Source: JAOZTV01 sp965371805 (GTDB lineage Bacteria; Acidobacteriota; Aminicenantia; UBA2199). Taken from it: a stretch of DNA of 58,263 nt. A program made the position numbers and the translations under genes. Under the pieces are notes generated by a model. It did not search any database and had not been told where the DNA came from. It was given only the letters and a program-made list of their open reading frames with translations. Positions 17,794 to 26,548 of the stretch are shown here, piece by piece. Where the stretch lies: contig CBDUZW010000023.1 of the NCBI GenBank assembly GCA_965371805.1, positions 1-58,263 of the forward strand, read 5' to 3'. How positions within the stretch are numbered: position 1 is the stretch's first letter; each line of letters opens with the position of its first letter.

Positions 17794-19080
17794 ATGAAAA
17801 AGAATTTTAACTTACAAATAGTTGCTCTGATTATTGTAATTATGTTGATTAGTAGTTTTACTGCAATGGGGCAGAATGAAGGGGATGCCTCAGTTAAAAG
17901 TTATTGGCTGACAAAAAGAGTTCTGATAGTTGCATATGGTGACACCTATTTGTATCCCCTGGCAGCTATTAATACGAAAAAGGGAGTTGTAATTATTGAT
18001 AGTGGAATGCCTCCATCTATAACCAAAATGTATAGAAATAGAATTGAAAAGGAATTGGGACGTTCTGATTTTAAATACACGATTAATACCCATTCTCATA
18101 GTGATCATTTTGAGGGGAATCAAGTTTTTAAAGAAACCGAAATCATCGCCCATAAAAACACCTTAAAAAAAATGATAGAGGACAAGGATTATTATGAGAA
18201 AGAACTGACAGCAGATATTAAGATGACAAGGAAAACTATAAAAAGGCGGAACCTTTTGAAAAATACATTAAAAAAGGATACATATCTGTATAAGCACTTA
18301 AGAGACTCCAATTATATGTATAAGAAAATGTGTGATGATTATGAAACTATTTTCAAATTAACCCTTCCTTCAATTACATTTACAGATAATCTTACCCTTG
18401 ATATGGGGGATTTGAAAATCCACCTTGTTTACTTCGGTCCGGATTATCATTCGGGGAATGACATTGTAGTCAGTATTTCCGAAGAAAAGCTTGTTTTTAC
18501 CGGTGATATAATTGCTCAGAAAGATCTGTTTGCAGAGTCATCTTTTAATGCAAAATCAAGTTTTACTCCCTGGATCGCTTGTCTGGATAAAATATTTCAG
18601 AACAATAAAAAGATTACTAATGTGGTCACTTTCCATTTTGGAGTGCTGCCGGGGACAGTCTTTTCGGACTTTTACAATTCCCTGAAATCGATGCAGAAAG
18701 ATCAGCAACAAAAAAAGAATGCTGTTGACAAGCTAAGATTAATGATCTCCGAACTGGGTTTAAAAGAAGCAAAAAAAAAGTTTGAATTTCAGTTCATTAG
18801 AAATAAAGAGAAAAAATATTTTATCTGGGAGAGGGAGATGATATCATTAGCTAACGAATTTCAGAGAGGGAAAAAATTTAATGAGGCAATAGTCGTTTTG
18901 AGTTTGTGTAAAAGAATATTTCCAGAATCCGCTACGGCTTATAACATGCTGGGGGCAAATTTTAAAATAATTGGCAAAAAGAAGCTTGCGATTCAGGCCT
19001 ATAAAAAATGTCTTGAAATTGGGCCTATAAATGTATCATCCACTGCTGATAAGATATTTCAGCTGGAAAACAGTAAATAG
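17794..19080 (+). CDS. Exported metallo-beta-lactamase-fold hydrolase with C-terminal TPR
   Basis: 428 residues with a signal peptide ending near AMGQ (residue 27). The zinc motif THSHSDH has His100, His102, Asp104 and His105. Further ligand positions are HSGND near residue 216, the Asp in VFTGDIIAQ, and the His in TFHFG. A long helical insertion (about 120-190) separates the first motif from the rest. The last 70 residues form a TPR pair (AYNMLGANFKIIGKKKLAIQAYKKCLEIGP). Family members hydrolyse lactams, thioesters, lactones or phosphodiesters; the substrate cannot be told. It starts the second run of secreted genes, with AAGGAG before ATG, and is followed 21 bases later by a family A propeller. 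Confidence 0.85.
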   Translation: MKKNFNLQIVALIIVIMLISSFTAMGQNEGDASVKSYWLTKRVLIVAYGDTYLYPLAAINTKKGVVIIDSGMPPSITKMYRNRIEKELGRSDFKYTINTHSHSDHFEGNQVFKETEIIAHKNTLKKMIEDKDYYEKELTADIKMTRKTIKRRNLLKNTLKKDTYLYKHLRDSNYMYKKMCDDYETIFKLTLPSITFTDNLTLDMGDLKIHLVYFGPDYHSGNDIVVSISEEKLVFTGDIIAQKDLFAESSFNAKSSFTPWIACLDKIFQNNKKITNVVTFHFGVLPGTVFSDFYNSLKSMQKDQQQKKNAVDKLRLMISELGLKEAKKKFEFQFIRNKEKKYFIWEREMISLANEFQRGKKFNEAIVVLSLCKRIFPESATAYNMLGANFKIIGKKKLAIQAYKKCLEIGPINVSSTADKIFQLENSK

Positions 19081-19101
19081 ATAAGAATTTAAGGAGATTT
19101 A

Positions 19102-20355
19102 ATGAAAAAGAAATTTAGATTATCAAGTATTGTTTTTTTTATTGGAATAATTTTTATTTGTCGATTACCTGCAATGGGGCAGATGAATGGGGATTTTAGA
19201 GAAAATCAAACAAAAGCATTTGCCGCCAGTTCTACATCGGAGTGTCAGTCTTCTCTGAAATTTTGCAATAGGGTGCTTAAAGTTATTCCCAATCATCCTA
19301 TAATGAATTATTTGGCAGCTCGATTGAACGCACAATTGGGAAATAGCGTTGTTGCATTTAATCATTTAAAAAAGGCTATAAGATTAGGTTATACAACAAA
19401 ATTACCATTTAAGAAGATCCACCTTTTAAATGATCCGGCATTTGATTCTCTAAGGGGAAAAAAGGAATTCCAAGAAATATTAAATATCTTAAAACAGTCT
19501 GAGAAGCATGTGCATAATAGCAAAGTTGCCTTTACAATCAGTGATAAAGATTTTTTGCCTGAAGGTATTGCCTATGATCCGGTTGATAAAGTTTTTTATC
19601 TGGGTAGTGAAACCAAGCAAAAAATTGTTAAAGTGGATTTTTTTGGTAATAGTACTGATTTTGTAAAAATAGATAAGGATGGGTTAAATTTAGTATTTCT
19701 TGGTGTACATGTTGATCCTGTCCGTAGAACTTTATGGGCTTGCATGTTTGATAAAACAAGGAGAGGTGTATTTAAATATGATCTTTCATCAGGGAAGTTA
19801 CTTAAAACATATATTGAACCTCCAAGCTCAAAATGTGGTTTTAATGATCTGGTTATTCATCCTAACGGTGATGTCTATATTGCTGATTCCTCCAGGTCTG
19901 CAATATATATGATTCCACATTCTACTGATAAACTGGAATTGTTTTTAAAAAATGAATCAATTATAAGCCCCAATGGAATTACGTTATCTGATGATGGACA
20001 AACGATCTACTTAGCGGATATTAAAATAGGGATTTATAAAATAGATATAAAAACAAAAGCGTTTTTCCTTTTGTCTCATGAATCTGATTTCAGTCCTATG
20101 GGGATTGACGGCTTGTATTTTGCAAATAATAAGCTTTATGCTGTTCAGATACTTTTAAATCAAATTAGCAGATTTTATTTGAACAAGGGTGCCACTCATA
20201 TAGAAAAGACCGATATTTTAGAGAGAAATGGACCCTATCTTAACAAACCCACAACAGGGGTTATTGTGGATGATTATTTCTATTTTATTGCAGATACCCA
20301 GGGGAAAGGAAAAAATCCGGGGGGGATAATCGTTATGAAAACCCCTATAAAATGA
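19102..20355 (+). CDS. Secreted TPR + SMP-30-like propeller, family A copy 5
   Basis: 417 residues. The signal peptide ends at LPAMGQ; a Cys in FICRLPA is not in a good lipobox. The site residues are in PEGIAYDP, FNDLVIHPNGD, PNGITLSDDG and IDGLYF. The C-terminus GKGKNPGGIIVMKTPIK is shared with copies 2 and 6 down to DNA level. It lies between an MBL-fold hydrolase and a family B lipoprotein, each separated by fewer than 70 bases, and has AAGGAG before ATG. Role as for the other family A members: a putative metal-binding propeller outside the cytoplasm. Confidence 0.84.
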   Translation: MKKKFRLSSIVFFIGIIFICRLPAMGQMNGDFRENQTKAFAASSTSECQSSLKFCNRVLKVIPNHPIMNYLAARLNAQLGNSVVAFNHLKKAIRLGYTTKLPFKKIHLLNDPAFDSLRGKKEFQEILNILKQSEKHVHNSKVAFTISDKDFLPEGIAYDPVDKVFYLGSETKQKIVKVDFFGNSTDFVKIDKDGLNLVFLGVHVDPVRRTLWACMFDKTRRGVFKYDLSSGKLLKTYIEPPSSKCGFNDLVIHPNGDVYIADSSRSAIYMIPHSTDKLELFLKNESIISPNGITLSDDGQTIYLADIKIGIYKIDIKTKAFFLLSHESDFSPMGIDGLYFANNKLYAVQILLNQISRFYLNKGATHIEKTDILERNGPYLNKPTTGVIVDDYFYFIADTQGKGKNPGGIIVMKTPIK

Positions 20356-20421
20356 ATAGATAAAAGTACGATAGAAGATAAGATGAAAAATAACAAAGAT
20401 ATGTAATGAAGGAGAATTATT

Positions 20422-21459
20422 GTGAATAAGAATTTTAGATTATTAAGTTTAATTTTGATTTTAGGAATTGCTTTTATTTCCTGCAATCAGAAAAAAGAGT
20501 TAAGAAATAGTGTAATAAGTAAAAAAGAATCGAAATTCACTAACTTGACCGGTCCATATTTAGGACAGAAACCTCCAGGGATTAAAGCAGAGTTATTTGC
20601 TCCAGGCATTATCTCAACAAGCCTAGACGATGCCAAAATTTTGTTCTCGGCTGAAGGGAGAGAGTGTTATTTCTCTGTTAGAGGATCAACTTTTAAAAGT
20701 GATTACTTTATTCTGTCTACACAGATGGAGGATAATCATTGGACAACACCTATATTGATGAATTTAATTAAAAACAAGAATAACATGTACCCATTTATTA
20801 CTAAAAATAGTAAAAAATTATTTTTTACTTCTAGTTGGATTAAAAAGGGAACAAAAGAAAAATGTTCAAACATCATGTATTTATTGAAAGAAAATGGAGA
20901 CTGGGGACTGCCACGAATAGTAACTTATGGAGAAAAGAATGAAAAAATGCAGGGATATTTTGTGTCCGCTACGTCAAATGGCAATCTATATTTTCAGATG
21001 TCACAAGATATTTATATGTCCATCTATTTAAACGGAAATTATTTGAAGCCGGAGAAGTTGAGTAATAAAATAAACAGTCGAGGATTTGAAGGGCACCCTT
21101 ATGTTTCTTCTGATGAAAGTTATCTTATTTTTGATGCTATAAGAAATGATAATTTTGTAAATTCGGACTTATATATAAGTTTCAAAGATAAAAATGGTGA
21201 GTGGCTCGGAGCAAGAAAAATGGGAGAAGACATAAATGGTCCCTCTCATGATTTTGGCCCATTCGTTACACCTGATGGTAAATATCTGTTTTTTAACAGC
21301 GATAGAATGAAAAACACAAAACGTAAAGAAATAGAAAATAAAGAACTCTCTTTTCAGGAATTGCAAGATTTGCAAAATGCACCTGGGAATGGATCTTCTG
21401 ATTTTTACTGGGTCGATGCGAGAGTCATAGCAGATTTAAAACCTAAACACTTAAAATAG
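20422..21459 (+). CDS. YLGQ PD40 propeller lipoprotein (GTG start)
   Basis: 345 residues with a convincing lipoprotein signal: ILGIAFISC with the lipobox Cys at 21, then a short polar linker. YLGQKPPG and ELFAPGIIS follow near residue 50. The propeller is less regular than in other copies: the SPDG blade signatures are partly replaced (LFSAEGRECYF, SATSNGNLYFQ), but SSDESYLIFD and TPDGKYLFFNSD remain. It ends in the DFYWVDARVI tail, shared with the gene at 25343. The GTG start follows AAGGAG. It is adjacent to family A copies on both sides (8 bases before copy 6), so co-expression is likely. Confidence 0.84.
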   Translation: MNKNFRLLSLILILGIAFISCNQKKELRNSVISKKESKFTNLTGPYLGQKPPGIKAELFAPGIISTSLDDAKILFSAEGRECYFSVRGSTFKSDYFILSTQMEDNHWTTPILMNLIKNKNNMYPFITKNSKKLFFTSSWIKKGTKEKCSNIMYLLKENGDWGLPRIVTYGEKNEKMQGYFVSATSNGNLYFQMSQDIYMSIYLNGNYLKPEKLSNKINSRGFEGHPYVSSDESYLIFDAIRNDNFVNSDLYISFKDKNGEWLGARKMGEDINGPSHDFGPFVTPDGKYLFFNSDRMKNTKRKEIENKELSFQELQDLQNAPGNGSSDFYWVDARVIADLKPKHLK

Positions 21460-21466
21460 GAGAAAA

Positions 21467-22717
21467 ATGAAAAAAAAATTAAAATTACAACTTGTTATTC
21501 TTGCAGGAATTATGATGATTTCATGCTTACCTGCAATTGGTCAAATTGACGGAAATTACTATAAAAATCAAAAAAAAGCATTTGCAGCCAAGTCTGTTGC
21601 TGAATGTCAAGCCTCACTCAAATTTTGCAATGAAGTTTTGAAGGTAATCCCTGATCATATGATAGCAAATTATTTGTCGTCCCGATTGAATGCAATATTG
21701 GGAAATAGTGATTTAGCTCTTAAACAATTGAAAAAAGCAACCAGACTGGGATATATGACAAAAGTGTTATTTCTTGAATTTCATCAGTTAAATGATCCTG
21801 CATATAATACTCTTCGCGACAAAAAAGAATTCAAAGAGATAATTAAAATACTAAATAAATCTGAAAAACCGGTTCATAAGAGCCAAATTGCATTTTCCAT
21901 CAGTGAAAAAGATCTGAATCCTGAAGGCATTACATATGATCCTGTTGAAAAAATGTTTTATCTTGGAAGCATGAATAAACATAAAATAGTTAAAGTTGAT
22001 CCATCTGGAAAAAGTACTGATTTCACCAGTGAAGGGCAGGACGGATTAAATATGGTCCTAGGGATTCATGTAGATCCCATACACCGGTTACTCTGGGTTG
22101 TATCATACTCAAAAAAAAGAAGTGAGGTTCTTAAATATAATCTTTCATCCGGGAAATTAATTAAAAAATACTTCCTCTCTGCTGTCCCAAATGAAATAAA
22201 ACCCTCTTTCAATGATCTGGTCATTCATACAAATGGAGATGTTTATGTTAGTGGAAGTAACTCAATTTATTGGATCTCTCATTCCTCAGATAAGATGGAA
22301 GTTTTTCTGAACAGTAATTCATTTAGCACTTTTAATGGTATTACTCTTTCTGATGATGCTCAGACAATCTATGTGTCTGATTATTTTGTCGGAATCTACA
22401 AAATAGATATTAAGACCAAGTCTTTTTATTTGCTGACACATGAGCCGGGATTTAATTCCATCGGTGTTGATGGCTTATATTTTTTAAACAATCAACTTTA
22501 TTGTGTTCAGGATGTCGTAAACTCCATCGACAGGTTCTCTTTAAATAAAAAGGGAACTCATTTGAAAAGCTGCGAATTCTTTGAAAGAAACACACAATAC
22601 CTTCATATGCCCACCACTGGGGTTATCATAGATGATTATTTCTATTTCATTGCAGATACCCAGGGAAAAGGCAAAAATCCGGGAGGGATAATTATTATGA
22701 AAACCCCTATAAAATGA
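21467..22717 (+). CDS. Secreted TPR + SMP-30-like propeller, family A copy 6
   Basis: 416 residues, with AGGAG immediately before ATG. The first 38 bases of its signal-peptide region (21473-21510) are identical to copy 2 (8188-8225), and long stretches of the propeller also match copy 2, so these two are recent duplicates now 13 kb apart. MISC at residues 17-20 resembles a lipobox, with LPAIGQ as the alternative cleavage region. Site residues are in PEGITYDP, FNDLVIHTNGD (Pro of the usual HPNG replaced by Thr), NGITLSDDA and VDGLYF. Confidence 0.84.
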   Translation: MKKKLKLQLVILAGIMMISCLPAIGQIDGNYYKNQKKAFAAKSVAECQASLKFCNEVLKVIPDHMIANYLSSRLNAILGNSDLALKQLKKATRLGYMTKVLFLEFHQLNDPAYNTLRDKKEFKEIIKILNKSEKPVHKSQIAFSISEKDLNPEGITYDPVEKMFYLGSMNKHKIVKVDPSGKSTDFTSEGQDGLNMVLGIHVDPIHRLLWVVSYSKKRSEVLKYNLSSGKLIKKYFLSAVPNEIKPSFNDLVIHTNGDVYVSGSNSIYWISHSSDKMEVFLNSNSFSTFNGITLSDDAQTIYVSDYFVGIYKIDIKTKSFYLLTHEPGFNSIGVDGLYFLNNQLYCVQDVVNSIDRFSLNKKGTHLKSCEFFERNTQYLHMPTTGVIIDDYFYFIADTQGKGKNPGGIIIMKTPIK

Positions 22718-23005
22718 ATATATAAAAGTTTGATATGCGATACCATGAAAATCACAAATAAAATGAGAAGAAGATGAAAAAAATTATATTTATGTGTTTG
22801 TATTTGTATTAATGTATCTAACCTGGAGTGTTAATATTTATGGAATTCAAGTAAGGATAATGTTAAGTTTTTAAAACAATTGCATTGGTTTAATCCTATC
22901 ATTTTTTGAAATATTCAAAAATTTATTCAATTTTTTAGAGTTTAAGAAAAGCAAAGCTGTTCTGAAGTGCAAAGTAATGATATTTAGATCATTTAAGGAG
23001 GTAAT
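22718..23005. other. Gene-free spacer with a degraded signal-peptide start
   Basis: No intact gene is seen. A ribosome-site-like AGAAG precedes ATG 22774, which gives only 12 codons. After a shift in the A-run, the next frame reads a plausible signal peptide (VFVFVLMYLTWSVNIYG) before stopping at 22874. This is probably the 5' end of a lost exported-protein gene. The rest, 22875-22990, is AT-rich without recognisable features. Confidence 0.3.
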
Positions 23006-25240
23006 ATGGTGGCAAATGTATCATCAAAAAAAGCATATTTTTTTATTTTTGTAATAATTTTTTTTAATTTAAATATTTATCTTAAATCTGAAAATAAAAA
23101 ACATAACATAGTTAAATTAATTCCTGTTCTTGCTGATACTGCTCCAGTTATAGATGGGAAATTAGATGATAAAATGTGGAAAAACGAGGCTTCAGTTGAT
23201 GATAGTTTTATTACATATAATCCAACCTATGGCAAAATTTTTCCACAAAAAACTAAAGTATGGCTGGCATACGATAAAGATAACCTATACTTTGCATTTT
23301 ATTGTTATGATACTGAGCCGGATAAAATAAAAACATCAATTACAAAAAGAGATAATTCATGGGGAGATGACTGGGTAGGAGTTGCTCTGGATCCTATTGG
23401 GAATAAACAAAGTCTTTACCAATTCTATGTGAATCCAAATGGGATGCAGGGGGATTTGTTAGAGACTCCTGCCAATGGAGACAATCTAGCCCCAGACTGG
23501 GTTTGGTACAGCGGGGGTAAAATTGTAAAGGATGGGTATACTACGGAAATAAAGATTCCTTTAAAAAGTATTAGATTTAAGCATGGTGAGAATATTTCAA
23601 TAAATATTCTATTATTGCGAAGGTTAAGCAGGTTAGATATGATAGGTACCTGGCCAGAAATGCCCCCTGGGAAAGGATCCTTCAACTCTACAACCGAAGT
23701 AGTTTATAAGAAATTGTCAAAACAATTATTATTGGAGTTTATCCCATCTGTTACATTTGGTTCTCTCTGGGATAGAGAGTCACCTGAAAAATGGACAAAA
23801 GGTGACAGTGACCTGAATGCAGGAATAAGTATGAAATATGGAATCACATCAACTATTACTGCTGAGATGACAGTAAATCCTGATTTCAGCCAAGTGGAAA
23901 GCGATTCATTCCAGATATCCAGAAATATAAGATATCCAATATTCTACAGGGAGAAAAGACCTTTTTTTATGGAAGCGGGAGATCTTTTCGAACTTGCAGG
24001 TTCAAACAGCAATCTTTATCCTACAGTTCATACCAGAAAAATAGTTGATCCCTCATGGGGGGGACGTATCACAGGAGATGTTGGTAAATTCACTTTTGGA
24101 ACAATGATCGCATCAGACAAATGGGTTGGTAGAGATCTGGAGGATGAAAGCAATTTCTATCTCGGGAAGGAGGCTCTCTATACAATAGGAAGGGTGAAAT
24201 ATAGTTTTAACGGAGATAATTATATTGGAGCCCTTTATACAGGGAAAGAACTTGGAGATTATTATAATAGGGTTTTTGCAATGGATACAAAATTCAGATT
24301 TGGAGAATCTCACTCAGTTGTAGCCAACTTTTATAATACCAATACAAATGATCCGGAAACTTCGGATAAATATAAGGGAGTTTCATATACAGGAAAATAT
24401 ACATACTCGGCAAAAAATTTTTACGGTAGTTTCAGCATTGAGAGGTATGGGGAAAATTTCCAGATGGACACAGCTTTTTATAGACGAACAAATATTTTTT
24501 ATTCAGAGCTGCAGCTGAACCCCATATATTCAATAAAGTCACCAAAATTTAAATGGCTGCAGGCGATCAGACCTGTTTTTCTCACAACCTATCTTTATGA
24601 TTATTCCACAGGTATGTCCGATAAATATCTGAAAATTGGAGTTGCATTCAGTTTTATTAAACAGGGGAATTTGACTCTTGCCTGGGATATCGTTCAAGAC
24701 GAAGCTTGGGCGGGAGAGACATTTGATACAAGCGGTTTTTGGGGAGGAGGTGGCATTCAAATAACAAAATGGTTGAAATTAAACTTATCTTTACGTATGC
24801 AAAATAGAATATATTATGATAATGAAAATCCATTTCAGGGCAATCGGTTTTATATCTCTCCTTCACTAAATATCCAGCCTATTTCAACCTTATCATTTTA
24901 TTTATCATATGAATATACCGATTTTAATAAAAAAAAGGATGGAAGCGATGTGTATGATTATCATATTTTGTATACCAGAGCTACCTATCAACCTAGTAAG
25001 CATCTGTATTTTAGATTCCTGGTGCAATATGACAGTTATTTGGATACAGTATTAAGTGATGTTCTTGCCTCTTATGAACTTGTTCCCGGCACAGTATTTC
25101 ATGTAGGATATGGTTCTATGCATGAAAATACTGCCTGGGATCCAAGAAATAGAAACTGGAGCAATGATCTTAATTCTAGAAAATATTATCAGACATCACA
25201 GAGTTTTTTCATTAAATGCAGTTATAGATTACAATTATAA
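23006..25240 (+). CDS. DUF5916-type outer-membrane protein with CBM9-like domain
   Basis: 744 residues. A signal peptide is followed by a carbohydrate-binding-family-9-like beta-sandwich (about 45-240: APVIDGKLDDKMW, AYDKDNLYFAFYCYD, DDWVGVALDPIGN). A DUF5916 region follows (TAEMTVNPDFSQVESD, REKRPFFMEAGDLFE), then a C-terminal half of alternating aromatic/polar strands that looks like an outer-membrane barrel. Proteins of this type are common in Bacteroidota and Acidobacteriota and usually of unknown function. The CBM9-like part suggests glycan contact. AAGGAGG is five bases before ATG. It is flanked by family A and B genes and is the only predicted barrel in the cluster, so it could be a surface partner for them (inference). 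Confidence 0.85.
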   Translation: MVANVSSKKAYFFIFVIIFFNLNIYLKSENKKHNIVKLIPVLADTAPVIDGKLDDKMWKNEASVDDSFITYNPTYGKIFPQKTKVWLAYDKDNLYFAFYCYDTEPDKIKTSITKRDNSWGDDWVGVALDPIGNKQSLYQFYVNPNGMQGDLLETPANGDNLAPDWVWYSGGKIVKDGYTTEIKIPLKSIRFKHGENISINILLLRRLSRLDMIGTWPEMPPGKGSFNSTTEVVYKKLSKQLLLEFIPSVTFGSLWDRESPEKWTKGDSDLNAGISMKYGITSTITAEMTVNPDFSQVESDSFQISRNIRYPIFYREKRPFFMEAGDLFELAGSNSNLYPTVHTRKIVDPSWGGRITGDVGKFTFGTMIASDKWVGRDLEDESNFYLGKEALYTIGRVKYSFNGDNYIGALYTGKELGDYYNRVFAMDTKFRFGESHSVVANFYNTNTNDPETSDKYKGVSYTGKYTYSAKNFYGSFSIERYGENFQMDTAFYRRTNIFYSELQLNPIYSIKSPKFKWLQAIRPVFLTTYLYDYSTGMSDKYLKIGVAFSFIKQGNLTLAWDIVQDEAWAGETFDTSGFWGGGGIQITKWLKLNLSLRMQNRIYYDNENPFQGNRFYISPSLNIQPISTLSFYLSYEYTDFNKKKDGSDVYDYHILYTRATYQPSKHLYFRFLVQYDSYLDTVLSDVLASYELVPGTVFHVGYGSMHENTAWDPRNRNWSNDLNSRKYYQTSQSFFIKCSYRLQL

Positions 25241-25255
25241 ATAAAGGGGAAAATA

Positions 25256-25327
25256 ATGAGTGCGCCAAGCAAAGCTAATATAGGCAAACCGGGGGGGATA
25301 ATTATTATGAAAACCCCTATAAAATAA
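25256..25327 (+). pseudogene. C-terminal remnant of a family A propeller gene
   Basis: A 23-codon reading frame ends in KPGGIIIMKTPIK, the exact tail type of family A copies 2, 5 and 6, and its DNA matches their 3' ends. The upstream 400 codons are gone. It still has an AAGGGG before its ATG, so a short peptide could be made. It marks a family A copy that once stood before the family B gene at 25343, as copy 5 stands before 20422. Confidence 0.7.
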
Positions 25328-25342
25328 AAAAGGAGAAATACT

Positions 25343-26383
25343 ATGAACAAGAATTTTAGATTAGTAGGTATTATTTTGATATTGGGAATTGTTTTTATTT
25401 CCTGCAATCAGAAAAAGGAATTAAAAAATAAAGTCAAAAGTAAAAATGAATCAATAATTACTAAATTGACCGGTCCTTATCTGGGGCAGAAACTACCTGG
25501 GAAAACTCCCGAATTATTTGCACCGGATATTTTGAGGACTGAATACGATGACCGGGGAACGCCCACTTTTTCACCTGATATGAAGGAGGTTTATTGGTCA
25601 GTCTCATTTACCTATGGTGCACCTGAAGTGATCCTCTGGATGAAAAGAGTTAATAATGAATGGACCAAACCTGAGGTCGCTCCATTTTCAGGTAAATACA
25701 GCGATGGAAGTCCCTGTTTGAGTCCCGATAATAAAAGGATCTTTTTTGATTCTACCCGCCCGTTGAACGGCAATGGAGATCCTAAAGACAAGGATATCTG
25801 GTATATAGAAAGGACTGAATCGGGATGGGGTAAGCCGGTAAATGCCGGCAAAATGGTTAACACAGATAAGATGGAGAGTAATCCGTCTGTCTCAAAGAGT
25901 GGAACCCTTTATTTTAGCTCAATATTTAAAGGATATCCTTTTGGGATTGGTATTTTTAAATCATCTTTGGTAAATATGGAATATACTAAACGTAAATTTC
26001 TTGATGAGAAAATAAATTCAAAAAAAGGATTTGACTGGAGTCTATTTATAGATCCGGATGAGAAATATGTTGTGTTTTGCTCAGGTCGGGATGGTCAGGA
26101 AATGGATGACATGTATTGCAGCTTTAAAAATGAGGATGGCAGCTGGACAGACCCTGTAAAATTTGATTTACCGGTAAACTCAAAATCTAATGATAGATTT
26201 CCCCGCATCTCTCCAGATGGAAAGTTTTTGTTTTTTGCCAGAACCTCGGGTGATTTTAAAAGATATTTTAAAACTCAACAATCTCTTACTCAGCTGAAAG
26301 ATAGATATAAGAAAACAGGTGATGACTTTTACTGGGTTGATGCCAGAGTTATTAAAGAATTAAAACCAAGAGATCTAAAATAG
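25343..26383 (+). CDS. YLGQ PD40 propeller lipoprotein
   Basis: 346 residues with lipobox FISC (Cys21) and an N-terminus nearly the same as 20422 (ISCNQKKEL). The YLGQKLPGKTPELFAPDI motif is followed by regular blades: FSPDMKEVYWS, SPDNKRIFFDSTRP, SKSGTLYFSS, DPDEKYVVFCSG and SPDGKFLFFA. The tail is DFYWVDARVI. As a lipoprotein it would be tethered to a membrane, unlike the soluble copies at 3573 and 29849. AAGGAG precedes ATG. It closes the second block; the next gene has its own promoter. Confidence 0.86.
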   Translation: MNKNFRLVGIILILGIVFISCNQKKELKNKVKSKNESIITKLTGPYLGQKLPGKTPELFAPDILRTEYDDRGTPTFSPDMKEVYWSVSFTYGAPEVILWMKRVNNEWTKPEVAPFSGKYSDGSPCLSPDNKRIFFDSTRPLNGNGDPKDKDIWYIERTESGWGKPVNAGKMVNTDKMESNPSVSKSGTLYFSSIFKGYPFGIGIFKSSLVNMEYTKRKFLDEKINSKKGFDWSLFIDPDEKYVVFCSGRDGQEMDDMYCSFKNEDGSWTDPVKFDLPVNSKSNDRFPRISPDGKFLFFARTSGDFKRYFKTQQSLTQLKDRYKKTGDDFYWVDARVIKELKPRDLK

Positions 26384-26462
26384 GAATAATTTTATAAATA
26401 AGAGGTAAAACTCGGGTATACAGAAACAAATCTTTTCTGAGGAAAAAGTCCTTTTTTAAAAA

Positions 26463-26507
26463 TTGTTACATAAGTAACAAGCTTTATTCTTTTTTCTGTC
26501 TTATAAT
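26463..26507 (+). promoter_or_regulatory. Activator-type promoter with GTAACAA inverted repeat, copy 1
   Basis: An inverted repeat TTGTTAC-ATAA-GTAACAA (26463-26480) is followed by TATAAT at 26502-26507. The -35 position at a 17-base spacing (26479-26484) reads AAGCTT, not TTGACA. The whole stretch 26437-26507 closely resembles 29737-29806. A regulator bound to the repeat would replace -35 contacts. Inferred. Confidence 0.6.
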
Positions 26508-26548
26508 ATATTTTGGTAAACATACATGAAATTGAATTGGAGAGAAAT

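Noticed and set aside
26513..26548. TTG-started extension of the first ankyrin-propeller protein
   Set aside because: It begins within a few bases of the -10 box and lacks a ribosome site; ATG 26549 follows GGAGAG and starts a signal peptide.
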